A DNA stretch of 64,000 nucleotides from Comamonadaceae bacterium (GTDB taxonomy: Bacteria > Pseudomonadota > Gammaproteobacteria > Burkholderiales > Burkholderiaceae_C). A model generated the notes under the pieces. That model had not been told where the DNA came from. It ran no database searches and saw nothing but the letters and a program-made list of their open reading frames with translations. This document shows positions 53,404 through 62,113 of this stretch, in pieces. Position 1 is the first letter of the stretch. Each line of letters starts with the position of its first letter. The translations under genes were made by a program, and so were the position numbers. The DNA lies in the NCBI GenBank assembly GCA_947455465.1, contig CANGNS010000001.1, positions 236,422 through 300,421 of the forward strand. Reading direction: 5' to 3'.

Positions 53404-54096
53404 ATGGGAACCATGGTTCAAATTACCCGCCCCGACGGCGCCACACTGCAGGGCTACCTGGCCGAACCGGCCACGGCCAACAATGCGCCAGCCATCGTTG
53501 TCATCCAGGAATGGTGGGGGCTGAACGCGCAAATCCGAGGTGTTGCTGATCGCTTGGCCAGCGCCGGTTTTCAGGCGCTGGTGCCCGACCTGTACCGGGG
53601 CAAATCCACCGTCGAGGCTGAAGAGGCGCACCACCTGATGGACGGGCTCAACTTTGGCGATGCTGCCAGCCAGGATATCCGCGGCGCTGTGCAGTTCCTC
53701 AAGGGACGGGCGAGCAAAGTAGGCGTGACCGGGTTTTGCATGGGCGGGGCGCTGACTTTGTTGTCGCTGGCGCAGTCGCCAGAAATTGACGCCGGCGTCG
53801 TCTGGTACGGTTGCCCGCCGCTCAACTACCTGGACGCCAGCAAAATCAAGGTGCCGGTCATGGGCCATTGGGCCTTGCAAGACCAGTCGTTCAAGATTGA
53901 GGTCGTGGACCAGTTGCAAGAAAAGCTGGGCGCCGCGGGCGTGCACATGGAGTTTCACCGCTACCTGGCGCAGCATGGCTTTGCCAATGAAACCGCCGTG
54001 GGGCCTGGCCGCATCGGCAGCACCCAGTACGACCCGGTGTGGGCCCAGCAAGCCTGGGACCGTACGCTGCACTTCTTTGGGCGCACGCTGGGCTAG
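53404..54096 (+). CDS. dienelactone hydrolase family protein
   Basis: This alpha/beta hydrolase has 230 residues, with the DLH fold: VVIQEWWGLNAQIRGVADRLA, nucleophilic Cys112 in GFCMGGALT, Asp in the ALQDQSF region and a His in AQHGFANETA. Its target could be a lactone or thioester. It is the last gene of the Atu-like operon, starting 28 bp after the AtuD-like gene. The shorter start at 53404 follows AAAGGAACATCGT. It is convergent with the solute-binding protein gene. Confidence 0.87.
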   Translation: MGTMVQITRPDGATLQGYLAEPATANNAPAIVVIQEWWGLNAQIRGVADRLASAGFQALVPDLYRGKSTVEAEEAHHLMDGLNFGDAASQDIRGAVQFLKGRASKVGVTGFCMGGALTLLSLAQSPEIDAGVVWYGCPPLNYLDASKIKVPVMGHWALQDQSFKIEVVDQLQEKLGAAGVHMEFHRYLAQHGFANETAVGPGRIGSTQYDPVWAQQAWDRTLHFFGRTLG

Positions 54097-54134
54097 GCCC
54101 CAGTGCCGCTTAGTGGCTGTAGGCGGACATTCCT

Positions 54135-54887
54135 TTATTGACCCGGCACGGGGCGCAAGCCCTGGCTGCGAAAACTCTGCAAGCCCTCCTGCGAGCGCAG
54201 GTCTTGCAAAAAGCGGGCAACTGCGGCTTGATCGCCATGGCGCACCCACAGCGCGTAGCGGGTGTACAAATCCCAGCGGCCGGGAAAGGGCCCGACCAGG
54301 GTTGAGGCATCGGCCTGCACCACTTCGCTCAGCTGCGTAATGCCCAGCTCCACCGCGCCCGATTGCACCAACTGCATGGTGTGCACGCCGTCGCGCGCCA
54401 AGGTGGCTTTGGCCAGCACCTGCTCTTCAAGGCCCAGGCTGCGAATCAGGGCGGCGAAGTGTTTCCCCACCGTGGCCCCGCGCGCCGGGTCGGAGAAGGC
54501 AATCGAACGCGCAGCGAGCAAGGCCTGGCGCAAATCTTCTTCGGTGGCGATGGCCGGCTTGGGTTGGCGCGAGGATGCAATGCCAGCCACCGTGTCAGCC
54601 AATAAGTACATCTGGCCTGGGCCTAACTGACCAGCCGCCTGTGCAGCGCGCAATCGCTCCTCGGTTGTGATCAGAAAACTCGCCTCGGGGTCCTTCTGAA
54701 ATTTGTCTTGGGCAGCGCCCGCCGTGTCAAAGTCCAGCAGCACGCGGTCCGTGCCTGCCTGGGCGTAACGCTGGGCGATGTGCTGCACCGGCAGCTTGAC
54801 GCCTGCGGCCGCGTACAGCTTGTAGTCCGCTGCCGCAGCCTGCCAGCACAAGCCCAGTCCTAACACGGCAAAAATCACTTTCATCAT
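54135..54887 (-). CDS. periplasmic solute-binding protein, ModA-like
   Basis: This is a 250-residue secreted protein with a signal peptide (MMKVIFAVLGLGLCWQAAAA) and a type II periplasmic binding fold (YKLYAAAGVKLPVQHIAQRYAQ, then SFLITTEERLRAA). It resembles molybdate-binding ModA proteins, but many orphan relatives have other ligands, and no ABC permease or ATPase gene is adjacent. I chose the ATG at 54887 because GAGG lies 5 bases upstream; a GTG at 54893 is in frame. Next on the same strand upstream is the DUF1330 gene. Confidence 0.72.
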   Translation of the reverse strand: MMKVIFAVLGLGLCWQAAAADYKLYAAAGVKLPVQHIAQRYAQAGTDRVLLDFDTAGAAQDKFQKDPEASFLITTEERLRAAQAAGQLGPGQMYLLADTVAGIASSRQPKPAIATEEDLRQALLAARSIAFSDPARGATVGKHFAALIRSLGLEEQVLAKATLARDGVHTMQLVQSGAVELGITQLSEVVQADASTLVGPFPGRWDLYTRYALWVRHGDQAAVARFLQDLRSQEGLQSFRSQGLRPVPGQ

Positions 54888-54928
54888 TGGCACCTCACAT
54901 GAAAGCCGGGGCGGCGCACCTGCGCAGC

Positions 54929-55336
54929 TCAGGGCTTCACCGTTTCGATGAGCACTTGGCCGGCCAAGCCCGCGTCGCGGTGGACATGGATATCGGCGTA
55001 GGCCTGCGAGCCGGTAATCTCGGCCATCACTTTAAACGAGGGGTACATCATGACGGCGGCGCGGTCCCACTGCGCGTCGCCTGCGCCCACCAAGGTGCCG
55101 CGCACTTTGCCCACATAGACCAGCTGCCCGCCAGCGGCCATCACCAAGCGGGTCATGGCTTTGCCATAAATGTCGTAGGCCTGGGCGCCTGTGAGCGTGG
55201 TTTCGCGGCCATCGGCGTACACCGCCAGGTCGCGGAATTGGAGCAGATTGAGCATATAAATCGGCTGTCCGTCGTCACGCGACAGGGCATCGATTTGCTG
55301 CTGCAAGGTGGGAAGCTGGGCGTTGATGATTTGCAT
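54929..55336 (-). CDS. DUF1330-like domain protein
   Basis: This small protein of 135 residues has a ferredoxin-like dimeric alpha/beta-barrel layout: PIYMLNLLQFRDLAVYADGRETTLTGAQAYDIYGKAMTRLV, then a C-terminal MMYPSFKVMAEITGSQAY. These are marks of the DUF1330 family, whose biochemical role is unknown. It is separated by 41 bp from the solute-binding protein gene downstream on the same strand and is divergent from the sulfatase. Confidence 0.78.
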   Translation of the reverse strand: MQIINAQLPTLQQQIDALSRDDGQPIYMLNLLQFRDLAVYADGRETTLTGAQAYDIYGKAMTRLVMAAGGQLVYVGKVRGTLVGAGDAQWDRAAVMMYPSFKVMAEITGSQAYADIHVHRDAGLAGQVLIETVKP

Positions 55337-55506
55337 AAGCCATTTCGGTAAAGTGGCGCCAGACCGGGTGGCTGGCGCCGTAGTGACAGGTGGGGGACAG
55401 GCTATTTAGCAGGCCGACTGCCATAATAACTGTGCGAGCCATATTGCCAACAAAAACGCCTCTGCCGCCCCTTGGAGCACCAGTGCAGAGCACCAGGAGA
55501 CATACC

Positions 55507-57174
55507 ATGATCAAGCCCATCTTGAAGGGCGCATTGGCCTTGCTGGCCGTCCTCATAGTGGCCGGTGCCACCCTGTACGCCACCGTAGGCAAAAGCGGTC
55601 TTTTACTGCTCTATGTCAAGTACGCCCTGCACCAAGAATATGGCCCGACACAGCCCACGGTCTGGCAGGTCGGCCCGGACACTGCGACTTCGGACAAACG
55701 CCCGCCCAACGTGATCTTGATCGTCGCCGACGATTTGGGCTTTAACGACATCACCCATTACGGTGGTGGCATTGCGGATGGCAAAGTGCCTACACCCAAC
55801 ATCGACAGCATCGCCAGCCAAGGTGCCGACTGCCGCAATGGCTATTCGGGCAATGCCACCTGCGCGCCCTCGCGTGCGGCCATGATGACGGGGCGTTATG
55901 CCACGCGCTTTGGCTTTGAGTTCACGCCCACGCCCAAGCAGTTCATGAAGGTCATTACCAACGAGAACGGGCGCGGCCTGTTGCCGCCCGGCATCTACCA
56001 CGCTGACCGCGAAGCAGATTTGATTCCCTATGAGGACATGGGCCTGCCCACCTCGGAGATCAGCATCGCCAAACTCATGCAGGGCGCGGGCTACCACACG
56101 GTGCACATCGGCAAATGGCATTTAGGCGACAGCCCCAAGTTTCGTGCCTATGCGCACGGCTTTAACGAGTCGCTCTCGCTGCAGCATGGCGCCTCTATGT
56201 TTTTGCCTGAAAAAAGCCCGGACGTGGTCAATGCCAAACAAGACTTTGACCCGATCGATAAATTCCTGTGGGCCTCGGCGCCTTGGGGTATTCGGTTCAA
56301 CGCAGGCGAGCCCTTCTCGCCGCCCAAGTACATGACCGACTACCTGACCGACGAGGCCGTCAAAGTAGTAGCGGCCAACAAAAACCGGCCCTTCTTTATG
56401 TACCTGGCCTACAACGCGCCGCACACGCCGCTGCAAGCCACGCGCGAAGATTACGACGCGCTGAGCTTCATCCCCGACCACACCATGCGCGTGTACGCCG
56501 CCATGATTCGCTCGCTGGACCGCAACATCGGCCGGGTGCTGCAGTCGCTCAAAGACCAGGGCGTGGACGACAACACCTTGGTGATCTTTACCAGCGACAA
56601 CGGCGGCGCCCATTACATCGGTGTAGACGGTATCAACTCGCCCTACCGGGGCTGGAAAGCCACGTTTTTTGAAGGCGGCATACATGTGCCCTTCTTTATG
56701 CGCTGGCCGGCCGGTATTCCCAAAGGCACGAAACTGAGCGCGCCGGTCAGCCACTTTGATATTTTTGCCACGGCCGCAGGCGCTGCGGGCCAAAAGCTGC
56801 CCAGCGACCGCATCATCGATGGCGTCAACTTGCTGCCCTTTATCCAAGGCAAAGCCACCGGGCGCCCGCACGACACCTTATTCTGGCGTACCGACACCTA
56901 CCGCGTGGTGCGCAGCGGCGACTGGAAGCTGCAAGTGACCGAGCGCCCGAAAAAAGACTGGCTCTACAACCTGGCGGTCGACCCCACCGAGCAACACAAT
57001 CTGGCCGATGCCGAGCCCGCTCGCCTCGCCACCATGAAAGCGCAACTGGCCCGGTGGGACGCCGACCAGAAAAAGCCCATGTGGCCTTCCCTGGGCGAGG
57101 GGCCGATTGCTATCGACACCAACCTGCGCCAGCCCTATAAGCCGGGGGCGGACTACATTTATTACGCCAACTAG
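55507..57174 (+). CDS. sulfatase (arylsulfatase family)
   Basis: This 555-residue hydrolase has an N-terminal membrane segment (LALLAVLIVAGATLYA) and a type I sulfatase domain. PPNVILIVADDLGFND supplies metal-binding Asp75 and Asp76. Cys119 in CAPSRAAMMTGR is the residue oxidised to formylglycine by the maturation enzyme. HIGKWHLG and TSDNGG follow. It cleaves sulfate esters outside the cytoplasm. Because a steroid cluster is close by, sulfated steroids are a possible substrate, but no gene coupling proves this. The shorter ATG at 55507 is preferred because AGGAGA precedes it. Confidence 0.9.
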   Translation: MIKPILKGALALLAVLIVAGATLYATVGKSGLLLLYVKYALHQEYGPTQPTVWQVGPDTATSDKRPPNVILIVADDLGFNDITHYGGGIADGKVPTPNIDSIASQGADCRNGYSGNATCAPSRAAMMTGRYATRFGFEFTPTPKQFMKVITNENGRGLLPPGIYHADREADLIPYEDMGLPTSEISIAKLMQGAGYHTVHIGKWHLGDSPKFRAYAHGFNESLSLQHGASMFLPEKSPDVVNAKQDFDPIDKFLWASAPWGIRFNAGEPFSPPKYMTDYLTDEAVKVVAANKNRPFFMYLAYNAPHTPLQATREDYDALSFIPDHTMRVYAAMIRSLDRNIGRVLQSLKDQGVDDNTLVIFTSDNGGAHYIGVDGINSPYRGWKATFFEGGIHVPFFMRWPAGIPKGTKLSAPVSHFDIFATAAGAAGQKLPSDRIIDGVNLLPFIQGKATGRPHDTLFWRTDTYRVVRSGDWKLQVTERPKKDWLYNLAVDPTEQHNLADAEPARLATMKAQLARWDADQKKPMWPSLGEGPIAIDTNLRQPYKPGADYIYYAN

Positions 57175-58004
57175 GGCGCGTTCAAGCCCAGGGCGGCGGC
57201 CTCTTTGGCGCAATCGAGGCCCGCGTTGGCGCCTCGGCCCATGACCTCGGCCAGCTCGGCCTGGGCAGCAAGCAATTGCGCTTTAAAGACCGTATCGGCA
57301 TGCAAGCGCGCTACGGCGGCGCTGCCTACCAACTGGCCGGCATCCACATCGCTTTGCCAGTGGACGGCGCAAATTTGACGGCTTTGGGCGTAGGCCTTTC
57401 CCCGCTCCAACAGCGCCTGCGCTTTGGTGGGCGCCATTTCGGCCAAAAGCAGGCCCCAGGCCCAGCCAATGGCAGCATGGCCCGACGGGTAAGAGCCGTC
57501 TTTAGCCAAACCGGGTTCATCCTCGGGAGTGCAACTGGCCGCCTTGAAGGCCACAAACGGACGTACGCGGGCGTAATGGTCTTTGGCGGCGTAGCTGGAC
57601 AAGCCGGCATCGACATAGCTGCGCCGCAGCAAGGTGTACAACTGCGGAGTCTCTTTCTCGCTGATGGGCGCGTTGAGCGTGCAAGAAAACACGTTGGCAG
57701 CGGCCGGAAACTTCAGCACCGCGTCCTGCGCGGCAAGTTGCCAGCGCGCCGAACCGGCCTGTGCCAAGGCCGCCTTGGACGACGCCTCTTCAGCAGCTTG
57801 CTGGGCCGAGCCTGGCGCCGGTGGCGGGGGCAGGAGGCGCAAACTATTGGGTAATTGGGCGCGCGGCAGGTAGCCGGCCAGCACACCTGGGCGGATTTCG
57901 GGCGGATTGACGGGAATGATGCTCTGGCCATGACTGGCGCTGACGCCCATCAGGCACACCACGGCCCAGAGCACGTGGGTTGGGGCAAAAGTTGATTGAT
58001 TCAT
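57171..58004 (-). CDS. class A non-specific acid phosphatase (PAP2 superfamily)
   Basis: This secreted phosphatase has 277 residues with a signal peptide ending near SASHGQS. The three PAP2 motifs are intact: KDHYARVRP (K-x6-RP), GSYPSGHAAIGW with the catalytic His, and SRQICAVHWQSDVDAG (SR-x5-H-x3-D). It removes phosphate from organic monoesters in the periplasm. Its stop overlaps the convergent sulfatase stop by 4 bp. The pairing with a sulfatase suggests a nutrient-scavenging role. Confidence 0.9.
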   Translation of the reverse strand: MNQSTFAPTHVLWAVVCLMGVSASHGQSIIPVNPPEIRPGVLAGYLPRAQLPNSLRLLPPPPAPGSAQQAAEEASSKAALAQAGSARWQLAAQDAVLKFPAAANVFSCTLNAPISEKETPQLYTLLRRSYVDAGLSSYAAKDHYARVRPFVAFKAASCTPEDEPGLAKDGSYPSGHAAIGWAWGLLLAEMAPTKAQALLERGKAYAQSRQICAVHWQSDVDAGQLVGSAAVARLHADTVFKAQLLAAQAELAEVMGRGANAGLDCAKEAAALGLNAP

Positions 58005-58075
58005 GCGTCATCCTTGCTGTTGGTAAGGGCTACTGGCAAGGATTGTGGCACGCACCAGCGGCACCATAATGGCGC

Positions 58076-59320
58076 ATGACCGCTGCCTTACCAACGCACA
58101 CCGCACCCGATGACGCGATCGACTCGCACTACTCGTGGTTTAGATTAGGGCTCACCCTATTGATCATGACGCTGGGCAACGGCGGCATGTGGGTGGTGCC
58201 GGTGATCATCCCGGCGGTGCAGGCCGAATTTGGCATCGGCCGGGCCGAATCTGCCCTGCCCTACACCTTGCTCATGATCGGCTTTGGCGCGGGCGGCATT
58301 TTGATGGGTCGCATGGTGGACCGCTTTGGCCTGTTTCGGCCCCTGGTGGGCGCCGCTGTGGCGCTGGGCCTAGGCTTCGTGCTGGCGGGCATGTCCACCG
58401 GCATTGTGGGTTTTGCTTTGGCGCACGGCTTGCTGATCGGGCTCTTGGGCAGCTCGATTGCCTTTGCCCCAATGATGGCCGATACCTCCTTGTGGTTTGC
58501 CAAGCGCCGGGGTGTGGCCGTGGCTATTTGCGCTAGCGGCAATTATTTGTCGGGTGCGATCTGGCCACCGGTCATGCAGCACTTCATCGAGACGGTGGGA
58601 TGGCGACAGGCCTATATGGGCGTGGGCATGGTGTGTGCGGTTTGCATGCTGGCCCTGGCGCCGCTGCTGCGCCGCCGTCCGCCGCTGCAGGTGCTGGCCC
58701 CGGCGGCCTCGGGCGCGGCGGTCCAGTCGCAGCAATCTTTTGGCTTGCCGCCCACACAGGCTACCGCGCTGCTGTGTATCGCCGGGCTGAGCTGCTGCGT
58801 GGCCATGTCGATGCCGCAAGTGCATATCGTGGCCTATTGCACCGACCTGGGCTTTGGCGCCGCACGCGGGGCCGAGATGCTCTCACTCATGCTGGCCTGC
58901 GGCATCGTCAGCCGCCTGGTCTCGGGGGCGATTTGCGACCGCATTGGCCCCTTGCGCACGCTGCTGCTGGGCTCGGTTTTGCAGGCCACGGCGCTTTTGC
59001 TTTTTTTGCCCTTTGACGGTCTGGTTTCGCTGTACGTGGTGTCGGCCATGTTTGGACTGTTTCAGGGGGGCATCGTGCCCTCCTACACCTTGATCGTGCG
59101 CGAGAACTTCCTACCGGCCAACCTGGGCGCGCGTGTGGGCACAGTCATCATGTTCACCATGATCGGCATGGCGCTGGGCGGCTGGATGTCAGGCAAGGTG
59201 TTTGACCTGACCGGCTCCTACCACGCCGCATTTTTAAAGGGCGTGGCCTGGAATGTTCTCAATATGGCGATTGTGTTCTTTTTGCTGCGCCGCCAGCGCA
59301 AAGTGAGCGCTAGCGGATAA
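58076..59320 (+). CDS. MFS transporter (monocarboxylate/oxalate-formate antiporter-like)
   Basis: This 414-residue major facilitator has about 12 hydrophobic helices. The start (YSWFRLGLTLLIMTLGNGGMWVVPVI), the GRMVDRFGLFRPLV loop and the second-half RLVSGAICDRIGPLRTLL loop are typical of MCT-like transporters for carboxylic acids. It is divergent from the PAP2 gene with a 71-bp gap. The substrate is unknown; organic acids are likely by family. Confidence 0.8.
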   Translation: MTAALPTHTAPDDAIDSHYSWFRLGLTLLIMTLGNGGMWVVPVIIPAVQAEFGIGRAESALPYTLLMIGFGAGGILMGRMVDRFGLFRPLVGAAVALGLGFVLAGMSTGIVGFALAHGLLIGLLGSSIAFAPMMADTSLWFAKRRGVAVAICASGNYLSGAIWPPVMQHFIETVGWRQAYMGVGMVCAVCMLALAPLLRRRPPLQVLAPAASGAAVQSQQSFGLPPTQATALLCIAGLSCCVAMSMPQVHIVAYCTDLGFGAARGAEMLSLMLACGIVSRLVSGAICDRIGPLRTLLLGSVLQATALLLFLPFDGLVSLYVVSAMFGLFQGGIVPSYTLIVRENFLPANLGARVGTVIMFTMIGMALGGWMSGKVFDLTGSYHAAFLKGVAWNVLNMAIVFFLLRRQRKVSASG

Positions 59321-59424
59321 AGCGGCGGCGCACTTTACAAAGTCGGCACACGAGCGACATATTCTTTACCGCATCCATATCGCGGCGTTATATCGCGACG
59401 CCAATTTAAAGGCAATATCGGAAG

Positions 59425-59453
59425 TTGACTCCGTCAAACTTCTGCATTACTTT
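59425..59453 (+). promoter_or_regulatory. candidate sigma70 promoter for LTXXQ gene
   Basis: TTGACT at 59425-59430 matches the -35 consensus at five of six bases. After a 17-base spacer a weak -10 element TACTTT lies at 59448-59453. This is 30 bp before the ATG at 59484, in a visibly A+T-rich region. No clear ribosome-binding site follows. Confidence 0.4.
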
Positions 59454-59483
59454 TGCAAAAGCCTGCAATTAATAATTCCATAT

Positions 59484-60023
59484 ATGAAATATTTTCCCAT
59501 CGCTATTGTTCTGATAATTGCCGGGCTGTGTAACCACCTTCCGGCGTATGCCCAATTTACGGAGACTGCGACGGCCGATACGCCCTCCGCAAATTCCGGG
59601 CTAAGCGATATTGCACGGGTCAAAGATTATTTGCAAATTACTCCAGATCAGGAAAACGCCTGGAATTATTTTGTAGACAAGGTTGACGGCTATGCCAACC
59701 AAATGTCTGTTCAGCACCAGAGCGGCACCACCAAGCCAGACAGTGCGCCGCGCAAAATTGGCCGTATGGTAGATGTCATGCAGAACCGACTGGCCGCTCT
59801 GGAGCAGGTAGAGGGGGCTTCCAAGTCACTGTACGCTTTGCTCAGCGATGCGCAGAAAAAGCGCGCTGATGACAAACTGGTATCTGCCATTCCGGTTTTT
59901 GCCTCAAGTAGTAACCTGTCCTGCCCTGTCAGCGATACTCTAAAATGCCGTGAAGAACGGACTGACACCCCGCGAAAGCGCCGCGGTGCAGGTGCCATGG
60001 GAGGCGGGGCAAATATGAATTAA
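59484..60023 (+). CDS. Spy/LTXXQ-motif-like periplasmic protein
   Basis: This 179-residue protein has a signal peptide ending near AYAQF. The mature part has YLQITPDQENAWNYFVDKVDGY, which fits the LTXXQ repeat of the Spy/CpxP family, then a helical segment and ALLSDAQKKRADDKL as a second repeat. These are periplasmic chaperone or stress-sensing proteins. The end is basic and Gly-rich (RKRRGAGAMGGGANMN). The codon use is more A+T-rich than its neighbours. It may be transcribed from a promoter at 59425-59453. A link with the following thioredoxin operon is not shown. Confidence 0.72.
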   Translation: MKYFPIAIVLIIAGLCNHLPAYAQFTETATADTPSANSGLSDIARVKDYLQITPDQENAWNYFVDKVDGYANQMSVQHQSGTTKPDSAPRKIGRMVDVMQNRLAALEQVEGASKSLYALLSDAQKKRADDKLVSAIPVFASSSNLSCPVSDTLKCREERTDTPRKRRGAGAMGGGANMN

Positions 60024-60204
60024 TTATGCAATTAGCAAGAACATGCATCATAGCACCTGCCAATGAATAAATATTCTGTAAATAAGTGTAATTTGGCCCC
60101 CGAAAACTTAGCCGCCAGCGGGTGAGCCTGGCAAATCCCCCTACAATTCTTAGGTCATTTTCCAGCAGCGTCTTGGTTGCATGGAGGGACATTGGAGAAG
60201 GTTT

Positions 60205-60696
60205 ATGTGCAAAAAAATAGTGGCCTTGGCTTTAGGAATCGGTCTGAGCGTATCGGCCTTAGCCATCGAGGCCGGGCAAAGCGCCCCCGACATTCAACTG
60301 CCCGGGCGCACCGGCACTGTCAAACTCAGCGAGCTCAAAGGCAAGGCGGTTTATTTGGACTTTTGGGCCTCGTGGTGCGGTCCCTGCAAGCAATCCTTCC
60401 CCTGGATGAACGAGATGCAGGCTAAATACGGCGCCAAAGGGCTGCAGGTGCTGGCGGTAAACCTGGACCAAAAACCCGAGGATGCGGCCGGCTTTTTGCA
60501 GCAAACCAAGGTCGACTTTCTCATTGCCATGGATCCGGCCGGCCAATCGGCCCAAAAATACAACGTCAAAGGCATGCCCAGCAGCCTGCTGATTGGGCGC
60601 GACGGCAAGGTCGCCTTGGTGCATACCGGCTTTCATGCCGCCTCCAAAGCCGAGCTCGAGCGTGCCATCGTCGCCGCACTGGAGGCCGGTAAATGA
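60205..60696 (+). CDS. TlpA/ResA-like periplasmic thioredoxin
   Basis: This 163-residue exported thiol-disulfide protein has a signal peptide MCKKIVALALGIGLSVSALAIE, then QSAPDIQLPGRTGTVKLSELKGKAVYLDFWASWCGPCKQS with redox Cys58 and Cys61, and VKGMPSSLLIGRDG with the cis-Pro loop. It donates or exchanges electrons to periplasmic Cys partners. I chose the ATG at 60205 because GGAGAAGG lies just upstream; one at 60181 would add charged residues before the signal. A TACAAT (60142-60147) could be a -10 element. The stop overlaps the DUF4266 start (ATGA), so the two are coupled. Confidence 0.87.
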   Translation: MCKKIVALALGIGLSVSALAIEAGQSAPDIQLPGRTGTVKLSELKGKAVYLDFWASWCGPCKQSFPWMNEMQAKYGAKGLQVLAVNLDQKPEDAAGFLQQTKVDFLIAMDPAGQSAQKYNVKGMPSSLLIGRDGKVALVHTGFHAASKAELERAIVAALEAGK

Positions 60697-60929
60697 AAGC
60701 ACTTCAACGCACCGCGCTTTGGCTAGCGCTCGGCGCAGCCGCTTTGGCCGCCTCGGGTTGCGCGTCCATCACCCCCGTACGCCCCTGGGAAAAAGGCATA
60801 TTGGCCAAGCCGGAAATGACTTTTGAAGGCGACACCCTGGACCTGATGTTTACCGAACACATCCTGGCCAGCCGCGAAGGCGCCGCCGGCGGCACCGGCG
60901 CAGGCGGCGGTGGCTGCGGCTGCTATTGA
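60693..60929 (+). CDS. DUF4266 lipoprotein with Gly-rich CGCY tail
   Basis: This 78-residue small lipoprotein has lipobox AASGC with lipidated Cys23. The body ITPVRPWEKGILAKPEMTF...LMFTEHILASREGA is typical of the DUF4266 family. The C-terminus GAGGGGCGCY ends in a Cys-Gly-Cys pair after a flexible Gly run. The pair could bind a metal, be a thiol partner of the preceding thioredoxin, or be modified; none is established from sequence. It lies between the thioredoxin and DUF3570 genes, 12 bp before the latter. Confidence 0.85.
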   Translation: MKALQRTALWLALGAAALAASGCASITPVRPWEKGILAKPEMTFEGDTLDLMFTEHILASREGAAGGTGAGGGGCGCY

Positions 60930-60941
60930 GAGGCCGGCACG

Positions 60942-62099
60942 ATGAAACACAAAACAAAAACCGTCCGCCGCCGCGCCCATGGCGCGGCACCATCCGCCTC
61001 CTTGGGCTTGGGCTTGGTGCTCGCTGCGCTGGCCCTGCCCCTGGGCAATCTCGCGCAGGCCGAGGCCCAGCCCGAATATGGGCAAATCGCCTTCAAGTAC
61101 CTGGGCTACCAAGACAGCCAGCCAGGCCAGGACCGTATCAAAGTTACCACCCCCGCCTTTTCGTTGATGACGCCAGTCGGCGAGCAGTGGTCGGTTGCGG
61201 GCAATGTGGTGGTGGACTCCATCTCGGGCGCCTCGCCGGCCTACCATACGCAGGCGCTAACGTCCATGGTCGACGAGCGCCGCGCCATCGATGTGGCCCT
61301 AACGCGCTACTTTGACGAAGGTACCGTCAGTCTGGGCGCCAACTTCTCGCAAGAATCGGACTATGTCTCGCGGGGCCTCACACTGGGTGGCACCTATGCC
61401 TCCGAGGACAAAAACACCACCTGGCTTGCCGGCCTGAACCTCTCGCACGACAGCATCAACCCCAGCAACCACATCACGGCCGACGAGACCAAAGACACCC
61501 AGGAAATCTCCTTGGGCGTGACGCAGGTGCTCACACAGCGCGACATCATGCAGGCCATTGCCGGGTTTTCGCACGGCGTGGGCTACTACTCGGACCCCTA
61601 CAAAATCTTTGACAAGCGGCCCAACCAGCGTGACCACACCACGTTTTTGCTGCGCTGGAACCACCACATCGACGCCACCGGCGGCACCAGCCGCCTGAGC
61701 TACCGCTACTACAAAGACAGCTTTGACATCCTGGCCCACACCCTTACCGCCGAATACGTGCAGCCCCTGCCCGATGGCTGGACGCTCACACCCCAGATGC
61801 GCCTGTACTCGCAAAGCGCAGCGCGCTTTTACGTGGACTTCAACCCCGACTGGGCACCCTTCCCGGCCAACCCGCCCCCCGGCGCGCAGTACTACACCGA
61901 GGACCAGCGTCTGTCGGCCTATGGCGCGCGCTCGGTGGGTATCAAAGTGGCCAAGCAACTGGGCGAGGGCTGGCAAATCGACCTGAAATACGACAGCTAC
62001 ACCCAGAAGGCCGAATACAAATTCGGCGGTGGCGGCAGCCCGTACCTGGACCCGATGACCATCGTGAGTTACCAGTTCGGCGTTTCGAAACGGTTTTAA
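60942..62099 (+). CDS. DUF3570 outer-membrane beta-barrel-like protein
   Basis: This exported protein has 385 residues, with a signal peptide ending near LAQAEAQ. Alternating beta strands with many aromatic residues (FLLRWNHHIDATGGTSRLSYRYYKDSFD) and a C-terminal aromatic residue (SYQFGVSKRF) fit an outer-membrane barrel. Near the N-terminus is VVVDSISGAS (Asp92-Ser98), which resembles the Dxx(S/T)GA(T/S) site that ApbE enzymes flavinylate. This is notable because the next gene encodes an ApbE. The family function is unknown to me. It is transcribed with the thioredoxin, DUF4266 and apbE genes. Confidence 0.82.
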   Translation: MKHKTKTVRRRAHGAAPSASLGLGLVLAALALPLGNLAQAEAQPEYGQIAFKYLGYQDSQPGQDRIKVTTPAFSLMTPVGEQWSVAGNVVVDSISGASPAYHTQALTSMVDERRAIDVALTRYFDEGTVSLGANFSQESDYVSRGLTLGGTYASEDKNTTWLAGLNLSHDSINPSNHITADETKDTQEISLGVTQVLTQRDIMQAIAGFSHGVGYYSDPYKIFDKRPNQRDHTTFLLRWNHHIDATGGTSRLSYRYYKDSFDILAHTLTAEYVQPLPDGWTLTPQMRLYSQSAARFYVDFNPDWAPFPANPPPGAQYYTEDQRLSAYGARSVGIKVAKQLGEGWQIDLKYDSYTQKAEYKFGGGGSPYLDPMTIVSYQFGVSKRF

Positions 62100-62113
62100 A
62101 CCACTGGCCCCGC

